A stretch of 64,000 nt of DNA from an uncultured Pseudomonas sp. (GCF_946885955.1 NZ_CAMPHI010000005.1:1-64000), one strand, 5' to 3'; positions 17,788 through 27,625 are shown, numbered from the stretch's first letter. The notes: a model not told the origin generated them from the letters alone. Program-made: numbers and translations.

Positions 17788-20700
17788 CTAGCTTTTCAGG
17801 TTATCCAGCTGCTGAGGGTTATCGTCCGTAGGCTTTGCCTGGTTGTAATGCTGAAAGGCCTGGGCAATGGTTGCGCGCAGTTGCTCGTCGTTCCAGGGCT
17901 TGGTCAGAAACTTGTAGATGGCCCCCTGGTTGATCGCGTCGGTCACCGACTTCAAGTCGGTATAGCCGGAAAGCACGATGCGGATGGTATCGGGATAAAG
18001 ATCCTTGACCCGGCTGAGGAACTCGGTGCCGTTCATTTCCGGCATCCGCTGGTCGGACAGAATAACCTGCACATCGTGCTTCGCGAGCAGCGCGAAAGCA
18101 TCCTGGGCACGGCTGGCGGTGAGGATGTGATAGCCGTCGCGGCGCAGCACGCGGGCCAGTGCGCGGAGGATATTTTCCTCGTCGTCGAGCAACAGCAGGG
18201 TCGGCTTGTCGTCGTCCGGCTCATTGCCGGGTGACTGGGTACTGTGTAATTCGTCCTGCTGGCGAAGAAAGACGTTCAGCTTGTCGAAGGGCAGGGGCTT
18301 GGCGAAGTAGAACCCCTGGAACTCGTCGCAGTGGCTTTTCTTCAGGAAGGCGAATTGCGGTTCGGTTTCCACCCCCTCGGCGATGACTTTCAGCTTGAGG
18401 TGATGGGCCATGGAAATAATGCCCTGGGTAATGGCCGCATCGTTGCGATCGCTGATGACCTCCTGGACGAACGAACGATCGATCTTGACCTTGTCCACTG
18501 GCAGACGCTTGAGGTAATTCAGGCTGGAGAAACCGGTGCCGAAGTCGTCGATGGCGATGCGCACGCCGAGCGACTTCAGGGCATGCAAGGTAAAAATGGC
18601 GCGTTCGGCATTATCCAGCAGGACGGTTTCGGTGATCTCCAGCTCCAGGTGATCCGCGGGGAGGTCGGCCTGGGCAAGCGCCGCTTGCACGGTCTCGACG
18701 AAGTTGCTGCGTTGGAACTGCACGGGTGAAATATTTACCGCCATCACCCCGTTTTGGTAGCCCTGGTCGATCAGCTTGCGCGCGGTCTGGCAGGCGGTGG
18801 CAAGCACCCACTCGCTGAGAGGGATGATCTGTCCGGTGTCTTCGGCGAGAGGAACGAACTGCGCGGGCGAGATAAAGCCATGTTCCGCATGCTCCCAACG
18901 CAGCAGGGCTTCATAGCCGACTACGCGGCCGCTGCGGCCATCGATCTGCGGCTGGTAGTAGAGTTCGAAGGCCTCGGCTTCGATGGCTTTTTGCAGGGCA
19001 TTGCGCAATGTCACGCGCTCGGTGACCTTGAGATTGAGGTCTTCGGTATACCACTGGTAATTATTGCGGCCCTGCTGTTTGGCTTTGAACATTGCCAGGT
19101 CGGCCTGCTGGATCAGCAGCATCGGGTCTTCCAGGTCGCCGTCGCTCAGGGTGATACCGATGCTCGCGGTGATGCGCAGCTCGACTTTGGCGATCTTGTA
19201 GGGGCGCGCGATACTTTCGATAACCCGGTCGACAACCAGTAGCACGTCCTCATCGCGAGCCAGGTCGGGCAGTATCACCACGAACTCGTCACCGCCGAGA
19301 CGCGCGACGGTATCCCCAGGACGTATCTGCTGGTTCATGCGTCGCGCCACTTCGATGAGGATCTGATCGCCGACCCCGTGGCCCATGCTGTCGTTGATCG
19401 GCTTGAAACCATCCAGGTCGATGAACATCACGGCCAGGCTGCGGCTGTAGCGGCGGCTGATCTGGCAGCCTTGTTTCAGGCGGTCTTCCAGCAGGGAGCG
19501 ATTGGGCAGGCCGGTCAGTACGTCATGGCTAGCGTTGTATGCCAGCTCGGATTCGTAGCGCTTCTGCTCGGAAATATCGCTCAATACGCCGATGAAGTGA
19601 GTGATCTTGCCGTCTTCGTTAGGCACCGGCGCGATATACAAATCGTTCCAGAATGGAGTGCCATCCTTGCGGAAATTACGCAAAACCACATGGCTGTCGC
19701 GTTGCTCCGCCAGGCCTTGGCGAATTTCACCGATGCCCACTTGCTCGCGCTCCTGGCCCTGGAGGAATCGGCAGTTCTGGCCGAGGGCTTCGTTGGCGCT
19801 GTAGCCGGTTATGCGTTCGAACGCTGGGTTGACGTAGATGATCGGCAGATTCTCGACCTGCGCATCGCAAATGATCGCGCCGTTGTAGCTGGCTTCCAGG
19901 CTGCGTTTGAGCAGGCGCAGCTGTTTATCCGACTCCTTGCGTGCGGTGATATCGCGAAAGGCCACGACCCAGCCGAGTGGGCCGCTGTCGTCCAGCAACG
20001 GCGCGCTGTCGTAGGCGATATAACGCTCGCCTTTATCCTCGAACGGCAGGTTTATTTCGCCGTGTCGGTTGCTTTCGATGCATTCGAGCGGCAATGCCAT
20101 GAAGTCGGTTAGCGTCTTGCCAAGCAGAGCTTCCGGCGGATGGCCGAGGAGGTCGGCGGCGGTTGGGTTGATAAAACTCAGCGAGCCTTGGCTGTCGACG
20201 GCCAACAAGCCTTCGGCAATGCTGTCGGTGATCGCCGAGGTGAAGTCCAGTTGGCTTTTCAGGCGGCGTTCGCCAGCGATCACCGCTTGCATCAGGCGAT
20301 TGTTTTCCAGGACTGAAACTGCCATTTGGGCGAATTGCTGAGTGATGGCCAGATCGTTCTCGTCGAATTCGCCCAGGCATTTCTCGGTGAGTTGCAGCAA
20401 GCCGATATTGTTGCCGGCATAATCTTTCAGTGGGCTGGCGAGCCAGCCTTGCATCGGCGGGTGGCGATGATCTTGCCGGGTAAGTGCGCCCCATCGTGGG
20501 TCCTGCTCGAGTTGCGCCTGATCGAGCATGATCGACTGCTGGATTTCCCGGGCAAGGGCATGGATGCCATTACCGTCATGGGGTGGCTGGTAATCCTGCC
20601 AGTCGGCATATTTCTCCGAAAGGGAGAATGCTGAGATAGAGGCTGCCGCATCTTCGCCCCGGAATAAAATCATGCTGGCCTGGTGAACCCCGATCAGCAG

Positions 20701-23529
20701 TCGCAGGCGTTCGGCCATGTATTCGAGCAGTGCCTGGCTGTCCATGACACTGTTGATGTGCACCGCGGTTTCGCTAAGGCCGCGTAGTAGTTCGGCCTGG
20801 TGTTCCGAGCGCTGCAAGGTGTCGCGCAGGGTACGCGTCATCTGGTTGCGCCCGCTGATATCCTTGGCGATGCCGAATACCCCGACGATCTTCTCATCGA
20901 CGATGATCGGCAGATTGGTCAGGTCGAGCTCCAGCAACCTGCCGTCATGGGCGCGGCAACTCAACTCGTAGTGCTGCGGTTGGCCTTTGAGCGCGGCTTT
21001 GATGTGTTCCTTGGCCTGAGGCAGATCATCCTCGATGAGCATTAAGGAAATAGGTCGACCGAGCACTTCCTCCTCGCTATAGCCCGAGAGTTTGCATCCG
21101 GCCTGGTTCATGCCGGTGTAACGGCCCGAGAGGTCGAAGGCAAATACCGGGTCGGGGTTGAAGGTGAAGAGCGAGCGGAAGCGTTGCTCGCTTTCCAGCA
21201 GGCGCAAACGGTCGTGCCGGCGCTCGATGGCAATGGCCGCCAGTTGCCCGAGGGTGCCGATCAGTTGCAGGTGGTCGTCGTCGGGCGATCTGGGCTCGCT
21301 GCTATAGATCGCGAAAGTGCCGAGTACATCGCCATGGGGGGAGATCAGCGGAATCGACCAACAGGCGCGCAAACCATGCTCCAAAGCCAAGGGGCGCAAC
21401 CTTTGCCAGCACGGGTCGCTAGCGATAGTGTCGGTTATCACCAATTGCCGGCGATGGACCGCGGCGCTGCACGAGCCGGCGGCTGGGCCTATATCGAGGT
21501 CCTGTAGGGCCTGGACATACGGCGGCGGCAGGTTCGGCGCGGCGCCTACCGTCAAGTGATGTTGGTCTTTGTCGACCAACATCACCGAGCACGCGGTATT
21601 GGAAGCTTGCGATTCGCCCAGCAAACAAATGGTCTTGAGTATTTCCGGCAGCGCTTGATCGGTGGAGATCATATTGAGAATGTCGCGCTGATCTTCCGCA
21701 TAGGCCTCGTTTTGCAGCAGGCGGGTTATATCGTGAGCCACGGCCAGCAGCGTGTGCTCGCTTTTCGACCACCAGCCGGCGTACCAGAGCAGGTTTGCGC
21801 TGCTGCCATCCTTGCGGCGGTAACAATTGCGAAACCCCTGGAGCAACTCTCCGGCTATCACCGCTTTGGTCATGGCCTCGGTGCGCTGGCGGTCTTCGGG
21901 TACGACGAATTGCAAATAAGGTTGGCCCAGCATTTCTTCGGGGGTAAAGCCGAGTATCGCCGCCGAGGAGGGGCTGACTTGGGTGAAATGGCCCTGCTCA
22001 TCGATCGAACAGAGCAAATCCATCGAGTAATCGGTGATCCGTTGATTCAGCTCTTGCAGGTCGGCTTGGCGTTGCAGGCTTTGTTCCAGCTTCTGGTTGC
22101 TACGTTGCAAATGCTGGGCGTGTTCGATGGCCACATGCGCCAGGCGTTGGCTGATCATCAGAAAGAAGCTGAACGCCAGGCCCAGCAGCATCACCAGATT
22201 GGGCAGGAAACCGCCCGCTTGCGTCGAAGTGGGCGTGTTGCGGAAGCTGGCCAGACGCCAGCTATTGGCACCGACCTGAATGATCTGCTCGCCCATTTGA
22301 CTGGGTGGCGGGTTGGCGTCGGGCGCTGCGGTTGCGTAGAGCAACTGCTGATCCTGATAAACCTTGAGGCTGAATCCGCCAAGCCCGGTGTCCAGCCCCT
22401 CTTGCAGGGTAAGGCTCAGGTTCAGGCTGGTAACCAGCAACCAGTTTGAACCATCGGGTTGGAGCAGACGAATTGCCAGCAGGCTTTGCGGTGTCGGGGT
22501 TTTGTATGCCTCGCTGACATGCGGTTTGGCGTCATCGGGTATGTGCTGCAACCATTCGCGCAACTCAGGTTGTTCAAGCAGGTTTTGCAGGTGTTCGCTG
22601 GCGTTGTCGCTGCGGCCGGCGATCAGGTGCGTGCGCAACGTATCGTCCAGCAGAGCGACTATTTCGATATCGGGAAAGTCTCGGAAATAACCGCGAATTT
22701 CCTGATTCCATTGGGCATCGCTAGGCAGGCTCGCTTCTTCTTTCCAGTGCTCGGCACTGCGCTGGAGTAGGGAGCTACGGTTATCCAGCGTACTGGTGAT
22801 GGAGCCCTGCAGTTTGGACAGCAGCAGCTCGTTCTGTTGAATGCCGGACTCGATGCCCTGCAGGTGCAGGAGGTACCAGCCGCCGCAGGTCAGCAGGACA
22901 CCCAGGGCGCCGGTCCACAGGCTGTTGCGGTCGAACAGATGGTTGCGATTGGACGGTAACCGGATCAGGCAAATCAGGCCTAAGGCTATGCAAAAGGTGA
23001 AGAGGTTGGCCGTGCTGTTGACGTGGTAGCGAAAACCGAGATGCCATGCGGTCAGGTCCGGTAGCCAGATCGATAACAGCGATAGACAGGCGAGCGCGAT
23101 CACGGTCATTGCTATCGCATTGCCGAAGCGTTTGCCCCAGGCTCCCCGGGAATAGCTCGAGAAACCGACCGCGAGTAGAGAAAAAACCAGAGCGAATGCG
23201 GGACGCATGTGCTCCGTGCCGCTAAGCATAAAGTTTTCGGGCTGCTCACCGTTGCTCATGAACGTCAGGATCAGCGTGTAGGCGCCGACCCCGAAGAGCA
23301 GGAGCAAGCTGTATCTGGCCAGGTTTGGCAATTGGTAGATGCAGCCGAACAGGCCAATGCCCAGCAGTATCGCCGCGATCGATGCATCGGGTAGCAAGAC
23401 CACTTGGGCGGCGCTGGACATTGGCAGAATCAAAAAACTCGCCAAACTGATACAGCCGACGGCCAGGATCGAGCAGGCCAGGATATGCAGGAAGGCCTGA
23501 TAAATCATGTGACGGGTTCTGATATCCAT
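17788..23529 (-). CDS. Giant membrane multi-sensor GGDEF-EAL protein with C-terminal REC domain
   Basis: The protein has 1913 residues. About eight hydrophobic helices (13-225) precede a probably periplasmic region (225-440) and another helix (441-460). Then come PAS (about 495-605), GAF (625-770), PAS (780-895), GAF (905-1080), PAS (1090-1200) and a LOV-like PAS (1205-1325) with GQNCRFLQG (C1253). The GGDEF domain is intact (1412-1416) with inhibitory-site RPGD at 1403-1406. The EAL domain is intact (E1540, ETVLL, DDFGTGFSSL, EGVET). A C-terminal REC domain has phospho-acceptor D1826 and ends KFLTKPW. It should make and/or degrade cyclic di-GMP under many inputs. It is the last gene of the operon from 26757. 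Confidence 0.92.
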   Translation of the reverse strand: MDIRTRHMIYQAFLHILACSILAVGCISLASFLILPMSSAAQVVLLPDASIAAILLGIGLFGCIYQLPNLARYSLLLLFGVGAYTLILTFMSNGEQPENFMLSGTEHMRPAFALVFSLLAVGFSSYSRGAWGKRFGNAIAMTVIALACLSLLSIWLPDLTAWHLGFRYHVNSTANLFTFCIALGLICLIRLPSNRNHLFDRNSLWTGALGVLLTCGGWYLLHLQGIESGIQQNELLLSKLQGSITSTLDNRSSLLQRSAEHWKEEASLPSDAQWNQEIRGYFRDFPDIEIVALLDDTLRTHLIAGRSDNASEHLQNLLEQPELREWLQHIPDDAKPHVSEAYKTPTPQSLLAIRLLQPDGSNWLLVTSLNLSLTLQEGLDTGLGGFSLKVYQDQQLLYATAAPDANPPPSQMGEQIIQVGANSWRLASFRNTPTSTQAGGFLPNLVMLLGLAFSFFLMISQRLAHVAIEHAQHLQRSNQKLEQSLQRQADLQELNQRITDYSMDLLCSIDEQGHFTQVSPSSAAILGFTPEEMLGQPYLQFVVPEDRQRTEAMTKAVIAGELLQGFRNCYRRKDGSSANLLWYAGWWSKSEHTLLAVAHDITRLLQNEAYAEDQRDILNMISTDQALPEILKTICLLGESQASNTACSVMLVDKDQHHLTVGAAPNLPPPYVQALQDLDIGPAAGSCSAAVHRRQLVITDTIASDPCWQRLRPLALEHGLRACWSIPLISPHGDVLGTFAIYSSEPRSPDDDHLQLIGTLGQLAAIAIERRHDRLRLLESEQRFRSLFTFNPDPVFAFDLSGRYTGMNQAGCKLSGYSEEEVLGRPISLMLIEDDLPQAKEHIKAALKGQPQHYELSCRAHDGRLLELDLTNLPIIVDEKIVGVFGIAKDISGRNQMTRTLRDTLQRSEHQAELLRGLSETAVHINSVMDSQALLEYMAERLRLLIGVHQASMILFRGEDAAASISAFSLSEKYADWQDYQPPHDGNGIHALAREIQQSIMLDQAQLEQDPRWGALTRQDHRHPPMQGWLASPLKDYAGNNIGLLQLTEKCLGEFDENDLAITQQFAQMAVSVLENNRLMQAVIAGERRLKSQLDFTSAITDSIAEGLLAVDSQGSLSFINPTAADLLGHPPEALLGKTLTDFMALPLECIESNRHGEINLPFEDKGERYIAYDSAPLLDDSGPLGWVVAFRDITARKESDKQLRLLKRSLEASYNGAIICDAQVENLPIIYVNPAFERITGYSANEALGQNCRFLQGQEREQVGIGEIRQGLAEQRDSHVVLRNFRKDGTPFWNDLYIAPVPNEDGKITHFIGVLSDISEQKRYESELAYNASHDVLTGLPNRSLLEDRLKQGCQISRRYSRSLAVMFIDLDGFKPINDSMGHGVGDQILIEVARRMNQQIRPGDTVARLGGDEFVVILPDLARDEDVLLVVDRVIESIARPYKIAKVELRITASIGITLSDGDLEDPMLLIQQADLAMFKAKQQGRNNYQWYTEDLNLKVTERVTLRNALQKAIEAEAFELYYQPQIDGRSGRVVGYEALLRWEHAEHGFISPAQFVPLAEDTGQIIPLSEWVLATACQTARKLIDQGYQNGVMAVNISPVQFQRSNFVETVQAALAQADLPADHLELEITETVLLDNAERAIFTLHALKSLGVRIAIDDFGTGFSSLNYLKRLPVDKVKIDRSFVQEVISDRNDAAITQGIISMAHHLKLKVIAEGVETEPQFAFLKKSHCDEFQGFYFAKPLPFDKLNVFLRQQDELHSTQSPGNEPDDDKPTLLLLDDEENILRALARVLRRDGYHILTASRAQDAFALLAKHDVQVILSDQRMPEMNGTEFLSRVKDLYPDTIRIVLSGYTDLKSVTDAINQGAIYKFLTKPWNDEQLRATIAQAFQHYNQAKPTDDNPQQLDNLKS

Positions 23530-23577
23530 CCGTGAATCCTGTGATCTATAGAGGATGCCGCGCTACCACACAGCGGG

Positions 23578-24123
23578 TCACGGGGTTACCTGCGGATCAT
23601 CGAGATCTTCGAGTAATACCGCCCCGTCGTCATCGCGGCTTACCCGGGTCAGGCCTGGATGTTCGGCTTCCAGGCGAAGCAATTCCTGCTGTTGGCGCTC
23701 GATGGCGCTTTGTTGCCGACGGATTTGTGCCACTAGACGCTGGTTTTCATCGCGCAACAGGTACATGTCGATGGCGCCACGCACCGCGTTTTCTATTTCC
23801 AGATCCTCCCAGGGCTTGGAGATAAAGCGATAAACCTCGGCCTGGTTGATCGCCTGCATCATCGATTGCCGGTCGAAATGCCCAGTCAGCAGGATGCGCA
23901 CGGCATTGGGTTGGCGCTGTTTGGCGAATTGCAGGTAGGTCACGCCATCCAGATGGGGCATTTTCAGATCGGAAATGATCACCGCGTAGGTGTGCGCGGT
24001 CAGTGCTGTCAGCGCCTCCTGCACGTCGGTGAAGGCATGCACCTCCCAATTATGGGGACGGAGCATCCGTTGCAGGGTTTTGAGAATCTGTGGTTCGTCG
24101 TCCAGCAATTGGATTTTGATCAT
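23578..24123 (-). CDS. Single-domain response regulator with helical tail
   Basis: The protein has 181 residues. REC domain residues 1-120 show the acidic pocket (LLDDEP), phospho-acceptor in ISDLKMPHLDG (about D52), LLTGHFD and the lysine in ISKPW. The remaining 60 residues are a Gln/Glu/Arg-rich coiled coil (RLVAQIRRQQSAIERQQQEL) and an acidic tail with no output domain. The start ATG overlaps the stop of the upstream gene in an ATGA, showing translational coupling. It may be a phosphate shuttle or sink, or a docking protein within the pathway. Confidence 0.9.
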   Translation of the reverse strand: MIKIQLLDDEPQILKTLQRMLRPHNWEVHAFTDVQEALTALTAHTYAVIISDLKMPHLDGVTYLQFAKQRQPNAVRILLTGHFDRQSMMQAINQAEVYRFISKPWEDLEIENAVRGAIDMYLLRDENQRLVAQIRRQQSAIERQQQELLRLEAEHPGLTRVSRDDDGAVLLEDLDDPQVTP

Positions 24124-25469
24124 GGCGCTTTCTCCGTGGCGAGGGTGGAGTCCTCGGCGGTGCGGACAAACAGGGTGTAATGACCATTTTCACTGGCTTC
24201 GAAGGCGATCAATTTATCGATGAGAAGGGCGTTCAGCGGCTTACCCTCGTTGAGCAGGAGCATGCCGTTATCGGCATACAGGTTGCGGGCGAGCACCATG
24301 CCTGGCTCCAGGCGGCGGGTATCCAGTGCGAGAATGCTCGGGTCGGCGAGGATGACGTCGGGTGCCAGTTCGGTGCACAGTGCGATGAATTTCTCGCAGA
24401 GTGCCGGGTCGTAGAGGCGCCCACTGTATTTGTTGATCAGCAATAGCGCCTCGTCGCGGGTCAGCTTGCGTTCGAGAATGATCCCGCGTTGCAGCTCGAT
24501 GAAGTCCACCGCCAGCTTCAACAGTCGCGAGCCCAGCGGCGTGGCCTCGCCCTTGAGACGATCGGGAAAACCGCTACCGTCCCAGCGCTCTTGATGGTGG
24601 CGGATCAGTCGAGCGGCGTCCTGTAGCGGCTCCAGGGTCATCAGCAGGCTCTCGCCTTGCACCGGGTATTGGCGGTAACGCTCGCGCTCTTCCTTGTACA
24701 GCAGGTCGGAAGGGCGGTTGAGCAATTGGTCGTCCCAGGTCAACTTGCCGACGTTGTAAAGCGCGGCGGCCATGGTCAGGTCGCGGCTCAGGCCTGTGCC
24801 GAAGGCGTGCTGTTCTGAATAGGCGCGGACCAGGGCGATGACCTGGGTGTTGGTCTGCTTCTCCCGTGGAATACGCTGGTTGACCAGGCTGGAAAATACT
24901 TCGGTAGCGGTGACGTAGCTGCGCTTGAGTTCCTCGTAGGCCAGGTCGAGCATGTCGGCGGTCTGCTCGAGCTCCGCGGTGCGCGCCATGACCCGTTGTT
25001 CGAGGGTTGCGTTGAGCTCTTGCAAACGCTGGTTCTGTTCCTGCGCCAAGGCCTCCAGGCGAATTCTTTCACGCTCGGAGTGCTGGTAGGCGAGGGCCTG
25101 TTGGATGGTCAGGCGCAGTTCGTCATCGACCCAGGGCTTGCTGATGTAGCGATAAATCTGCCCCTGGTTGATGGCGCGGATGGTGGTGCTGATATCGGCA
25201 TAGCCGGTAAGCAGAATGCGCATGGTCTTCGGCCAGTGCTTCTGCACTTCGGCGAGCAGGGTGGCGCCGTCCATGCCGGGCATGCGGGCGTCGGAAATCA
25301 CCAGGTCGACCGGCTGCTTGCGCAGTATTTCCAATGCTTGTTCGCCGCCGTTGGCAATCTGCACGCTATAAGGCTGGCCCCTCAGCACACGGCGCAGGCT
25401 GCTGAGAATATTTTCTTCGTCGTCCACCAACAGCACGCTGGCGACGGCCGCAGTAGTCGATTCATTCAT
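24120..25469 (-). CDS. Response regulator with degenerate HD-GYP domain
   Basis: The protein has 449 residues from the ATG at 25469, which overlaps the end of the kinase gene by eight bases; the longer open frame is not family-like. The REC domain (about 10-125) has D60 in ISDARMPGMDG and ISKPW. A coiled coil (130-190) follows. The HD-GYP-like region (195-360) has YNVGKL (Y238, N239) where active enzymes have the HD metal ligands, and WDGSGFPDRLKG where they have DGxGYP. It therefore probably lacks cyclic di-GMP phosphodiesterase activity and may instead bind a partner or nucleotide. A C-terminal region (370-449) is of unknown role. Confidence 0.88.
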   Translation of the reverse strand: MNESTTAAVASVLLVDDEENILSSLRRVLRGQPYSVQIANGGEQALEILRKQPVDLVISDARMPGMDGATLLAEVQKHWPKTMRILLTGYADISTTIRAINQGQIYRYISKPWVDDELRLTIQQALAYQHSERERIRLEALAQEQNQRLQELNATLEQRVMARTAELEQTADMLDLAYEELKRSYVTATEVFSSLVNQRIPREKQTNTQVIALVRAYSEQHAFGTGLSRDLTMAAALYNVGKLTWDDQLLNRPSDLLYKEERERYRQYPVQGESLLMTLEPLQDAARLIRHHQERWDGSGFPDRLKGEATPLGSRLLKLAVDFIELQRGIILERKLTRDEALLLINKYSGRLYDPALCEKFIALCTELAPDVILADPSILALDTRRLEPGMVLARNLYADNGMLLLNEGKPLNALLIDKLIAFEASENGHYTLFVRTAEDSTLATEKAP

Positions 25470-26757
25470 AGTGACCGGTGTCTTCCATAATGAGTGGCTC
25501 GGCGGGTTGTAGAACTGGCAGCCAGACACGGAAGCGTGTGCCTTCGCCAGGTGTGCTGAATACTTCGATGCGGCCGTTGTGTTTGCGGATGATGTTGTAG
25601 GAGAGCGACAAACCGAGGCCGGTGCCTTTACCTACCGGCTTGGTGGTGAAGAAGGGTTCGTAGATACGATTGAGCAGATGCGGCGCAATGCCCTGGCCGG
25701 TGTCTTCGACTTCGATCCAGACCCAGTCGCCTTCATGGCCGCTGCGCAGGGTGATGCGGCCGAACTGTTCGATGGCATGAGCGGCGTTGATCAGAAGATT
25801 CATCACCACCTGGTTGATCTGCGACGGCATGCATTCCACTTCCGGCAATTCTCCGTACTCCTTGATTACCTCGGCTTTGTACTTGAGTTCGTTATTGACC
25901 ACATTGAGTGTGGTGTCGAGGCCGCGATGCAGATCGGCTTGGCGAAATTCGTCCTCTTCGATATGAGAAAAATCCTTGAGCGAGGTGATTATTTTCTTCA
26001 CGCGCTCAATGCCATCCTCGGACTCGCCGATCAAGGCTTCGACATCGTTGCGGATGTAGTCGTATTCCATGCTGCGCTTGAGTTGGCGCAGTTCGTCGAG
26101 GTCGGCAGCGCCATCCACGGCATCGATGATTCGCAACAGGTCGTGAACGTAACCGGCGAGGGTTTTCAGGTTGGAAAACACATAGCCGATCGGGTTGTTG
26201 ATCTCATGGGCAACCCCCGCGGCAAGCTGGCCGATGGCGGCGAGCTTTTCCGATTGCAGCAGCTGGGCATTGGCCTTTTCCAGCTTCTTGATTAGCTGAT
26301 CCTGCTCGATTTGCTTGCCACTCAGGGCATTGAGCGCTGCATCCAGCTGTTCGTTGGAACGTGCCAGCTCCGTGGTGTCGTAGAGCAGCAAGCCGAAGCA
26401 CAATTGTTCGTCGAGGCCGCGGAACGGGAACAATAAGGTACTTTGCAACATCAGCGGCATCGCCTGCCCGGAAGCATTGAATGGCAGATGAATGAGATAG
26501 GGATTTTCCCGCCACTGGGTATTGACGTGCTCGCCGTGATCGCGCGCACGCGCGAGCATCTTGCTCAGGTGCGGCGTATCGGCTTCAGGAAAGACGCTGG
26601 TCAACGGCTGTTGATGTGCCTGCTGCAGCGACTTGCCACTACACTGGCTGATGAAACGGTTCCAGTACTGAATGCGCAGGTCCGAGTCGAGAATGATTAC
26701 GCCGATTTCAACGTGTTCAACTAGAGCACTGGCCAAATCAATTTGGCGGCTGTCCAT
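25462..26757 (-). CDS. Soluble PAS-domain sensor histidine kinase
   Basis: The protein has 431 residues, with the start at 26757 chosen for GGAG six bases upstream; an ATG four codons earlier is possible. An N-terminal PAS domain (about 10-130, with YWNRFISQCSG) and a coiled coil lead to the histidine motif GVAHEINNPIGYVFSNL (His about 184). ATP-binding motifs follow: VVMNLLINAAHAIE, VEDTGQGI and GTGLGLSLS. No membrane helix is seen, so it senses a cytoplasmic cue. It heads the operon with three downstream REC-containing genes, its likely targets. The kinase type resembles Walp/NtrB-like kinases with NNPIG rather than phosphatase-only forms. Confidence 0.92.
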   Translation of the reverse strand: MDSRQIDLASALVEHVEIGVIILDSDLRIQYWNRFISQCSGKSLQQAHQQPLTSVFPEADTPHLSKMLARARDHGEHVNTQWRENPYLIHLPFNASGQAMPLMLQSTLLFPFRGLDEQLCFGLLLYDTTELARSNEQLDAALNALSGKQIEQDQLIKKLEKANAQLLQSEKLAAIGQLAAGVAHEINNPIGYVFSNLKTLAGYVHDLLRIIDAVDGAADLDELRQLKRSMEYDYIRNDVEALIGESEDGIERVKKIITSLKDFSHIEEDEFRQADLHRGLDTTLNVVNNELKYKAEVIKEYGELPEVECMPSQINQVVMNLLINAAHAIEQFGRITLRSGHEGDWVWIEVEDTGQGIAPHLLNRIYEPFFTTKPVGKGTGLGLSLSYNIIRKHNGRIEVFSTPGEGTRFRVWLPVLQPAEPLIMEDTGHYE

Positions 26758-26917
26758 GGCTAGCTCCATGTAATGTGTTGCCGTGATGTTTAATGTGAGA
26801 AGGGCCGCGTTTTACAATTTTGAGTATTGACTAGAACTTGGCGCCTGTATATTGGCGAGCGATCATTGGCTCGTCAGCATGCTTTACTGTCACCCTGTCC
26901 ATCGTTCAGGTTAGCCC

Positions 26918-27625
26918 ATGGATCATGATTCAGCGGATGATTCGGTCATCCAATACCATTTCGAGTTTGCCGATGGCCGTAACTGGCAGCATCGAGTCGA
27001 TCTCGTCCCCGCGTCCGCAACCGAGCCGTTGGCCGAGCCCCTGCCAGAGTGGACCCGCCTAGGCTCGCAGCAATGCAGCCATTGTCCGTTACGCGAGGCC
27101 GATTCGCCCCATTGCCCATTTGCTGTGGCGCTGCTCGAACCGGTTAAGGTGCTGGCGCAATTGCCATCCTACGAGGCCGTTGCGGTACAGGTGCTATGGC
27201 GCGGGCGAGACATTCGTCAACGCACCACGTTGCAGCGTGCCTTTGGCTCCTTGCTCGGGGTCATAGGAGCGAGTTCAGGCTGTCCGCATACGCGTCTGCT
27301 CAAGCCGATGGCGTGGTTCCACTTGCCTTTCAGCAGCAGCGACGAAAGCCTCTATCGGGTGTTCGGTACTTACTTGCTCGGCCAATACCTGCGTCAGCAG
27401 AGAGGACTGGAGCCGGATTGGACTTTGACTGAGCTGCGTGCGCTCTATCGCAACCTGCGCCAGGTCAATCAGGGGATGACCAAGCGCTTGCGCGGCGCGG
27501 CTCTGGAGGATTCCGGGCCGAACGGCATGATCCTGCTCGACTTGCTGGCCGCGGACACGCTGTATTCGCTCGACCAGTACGATGGCGAGCTGGACCGGTT
27601 CTTCGAGGCGTTTTTCCACCAATAG
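26918..27625 (+). CDS. Conserved hypothetical protein with CxxC motif
   Basis: The protein has 235 residues and is soluble. A beta-rich N-terminus (YHFEFADGRNWQHRVDL) is followed by a cysteine cluster CSHCPLREADSPHCPFAVAL (about residues 53-72) and a helical C-terminal two-thirds with GASSGCPHTRLLKPMAWFHLP. The Cys/His spacing might bind a metal. I recall similar proteins as unnamed conserved genes in Pseudomonas but cannot give a function. It is divergent from the kinase operon, separated by about 160 bases that may carry both promoters. Confidence 0.75.
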   Translation: MDHDSADDSVIQYHFEFADGRNWQHRVDLVPASATEPLAEPLPEWTRLGSQQCSHCPLREADSPHCPFAVALLEPVKVLAQLPSYEAVAVQVLWRGRDIRQRTTLQRAFGSLLGVIGASSGCPHTRLLKPMAWFHLPFSSSDESLYRVFGTYLLGQYLRQQRGLEPDWTLTELRALYRNLRQVNQGMTKRLRGAALEDSGPNGMILLDLLAADTLYSLDQYDGELDRFFEAFFHQ

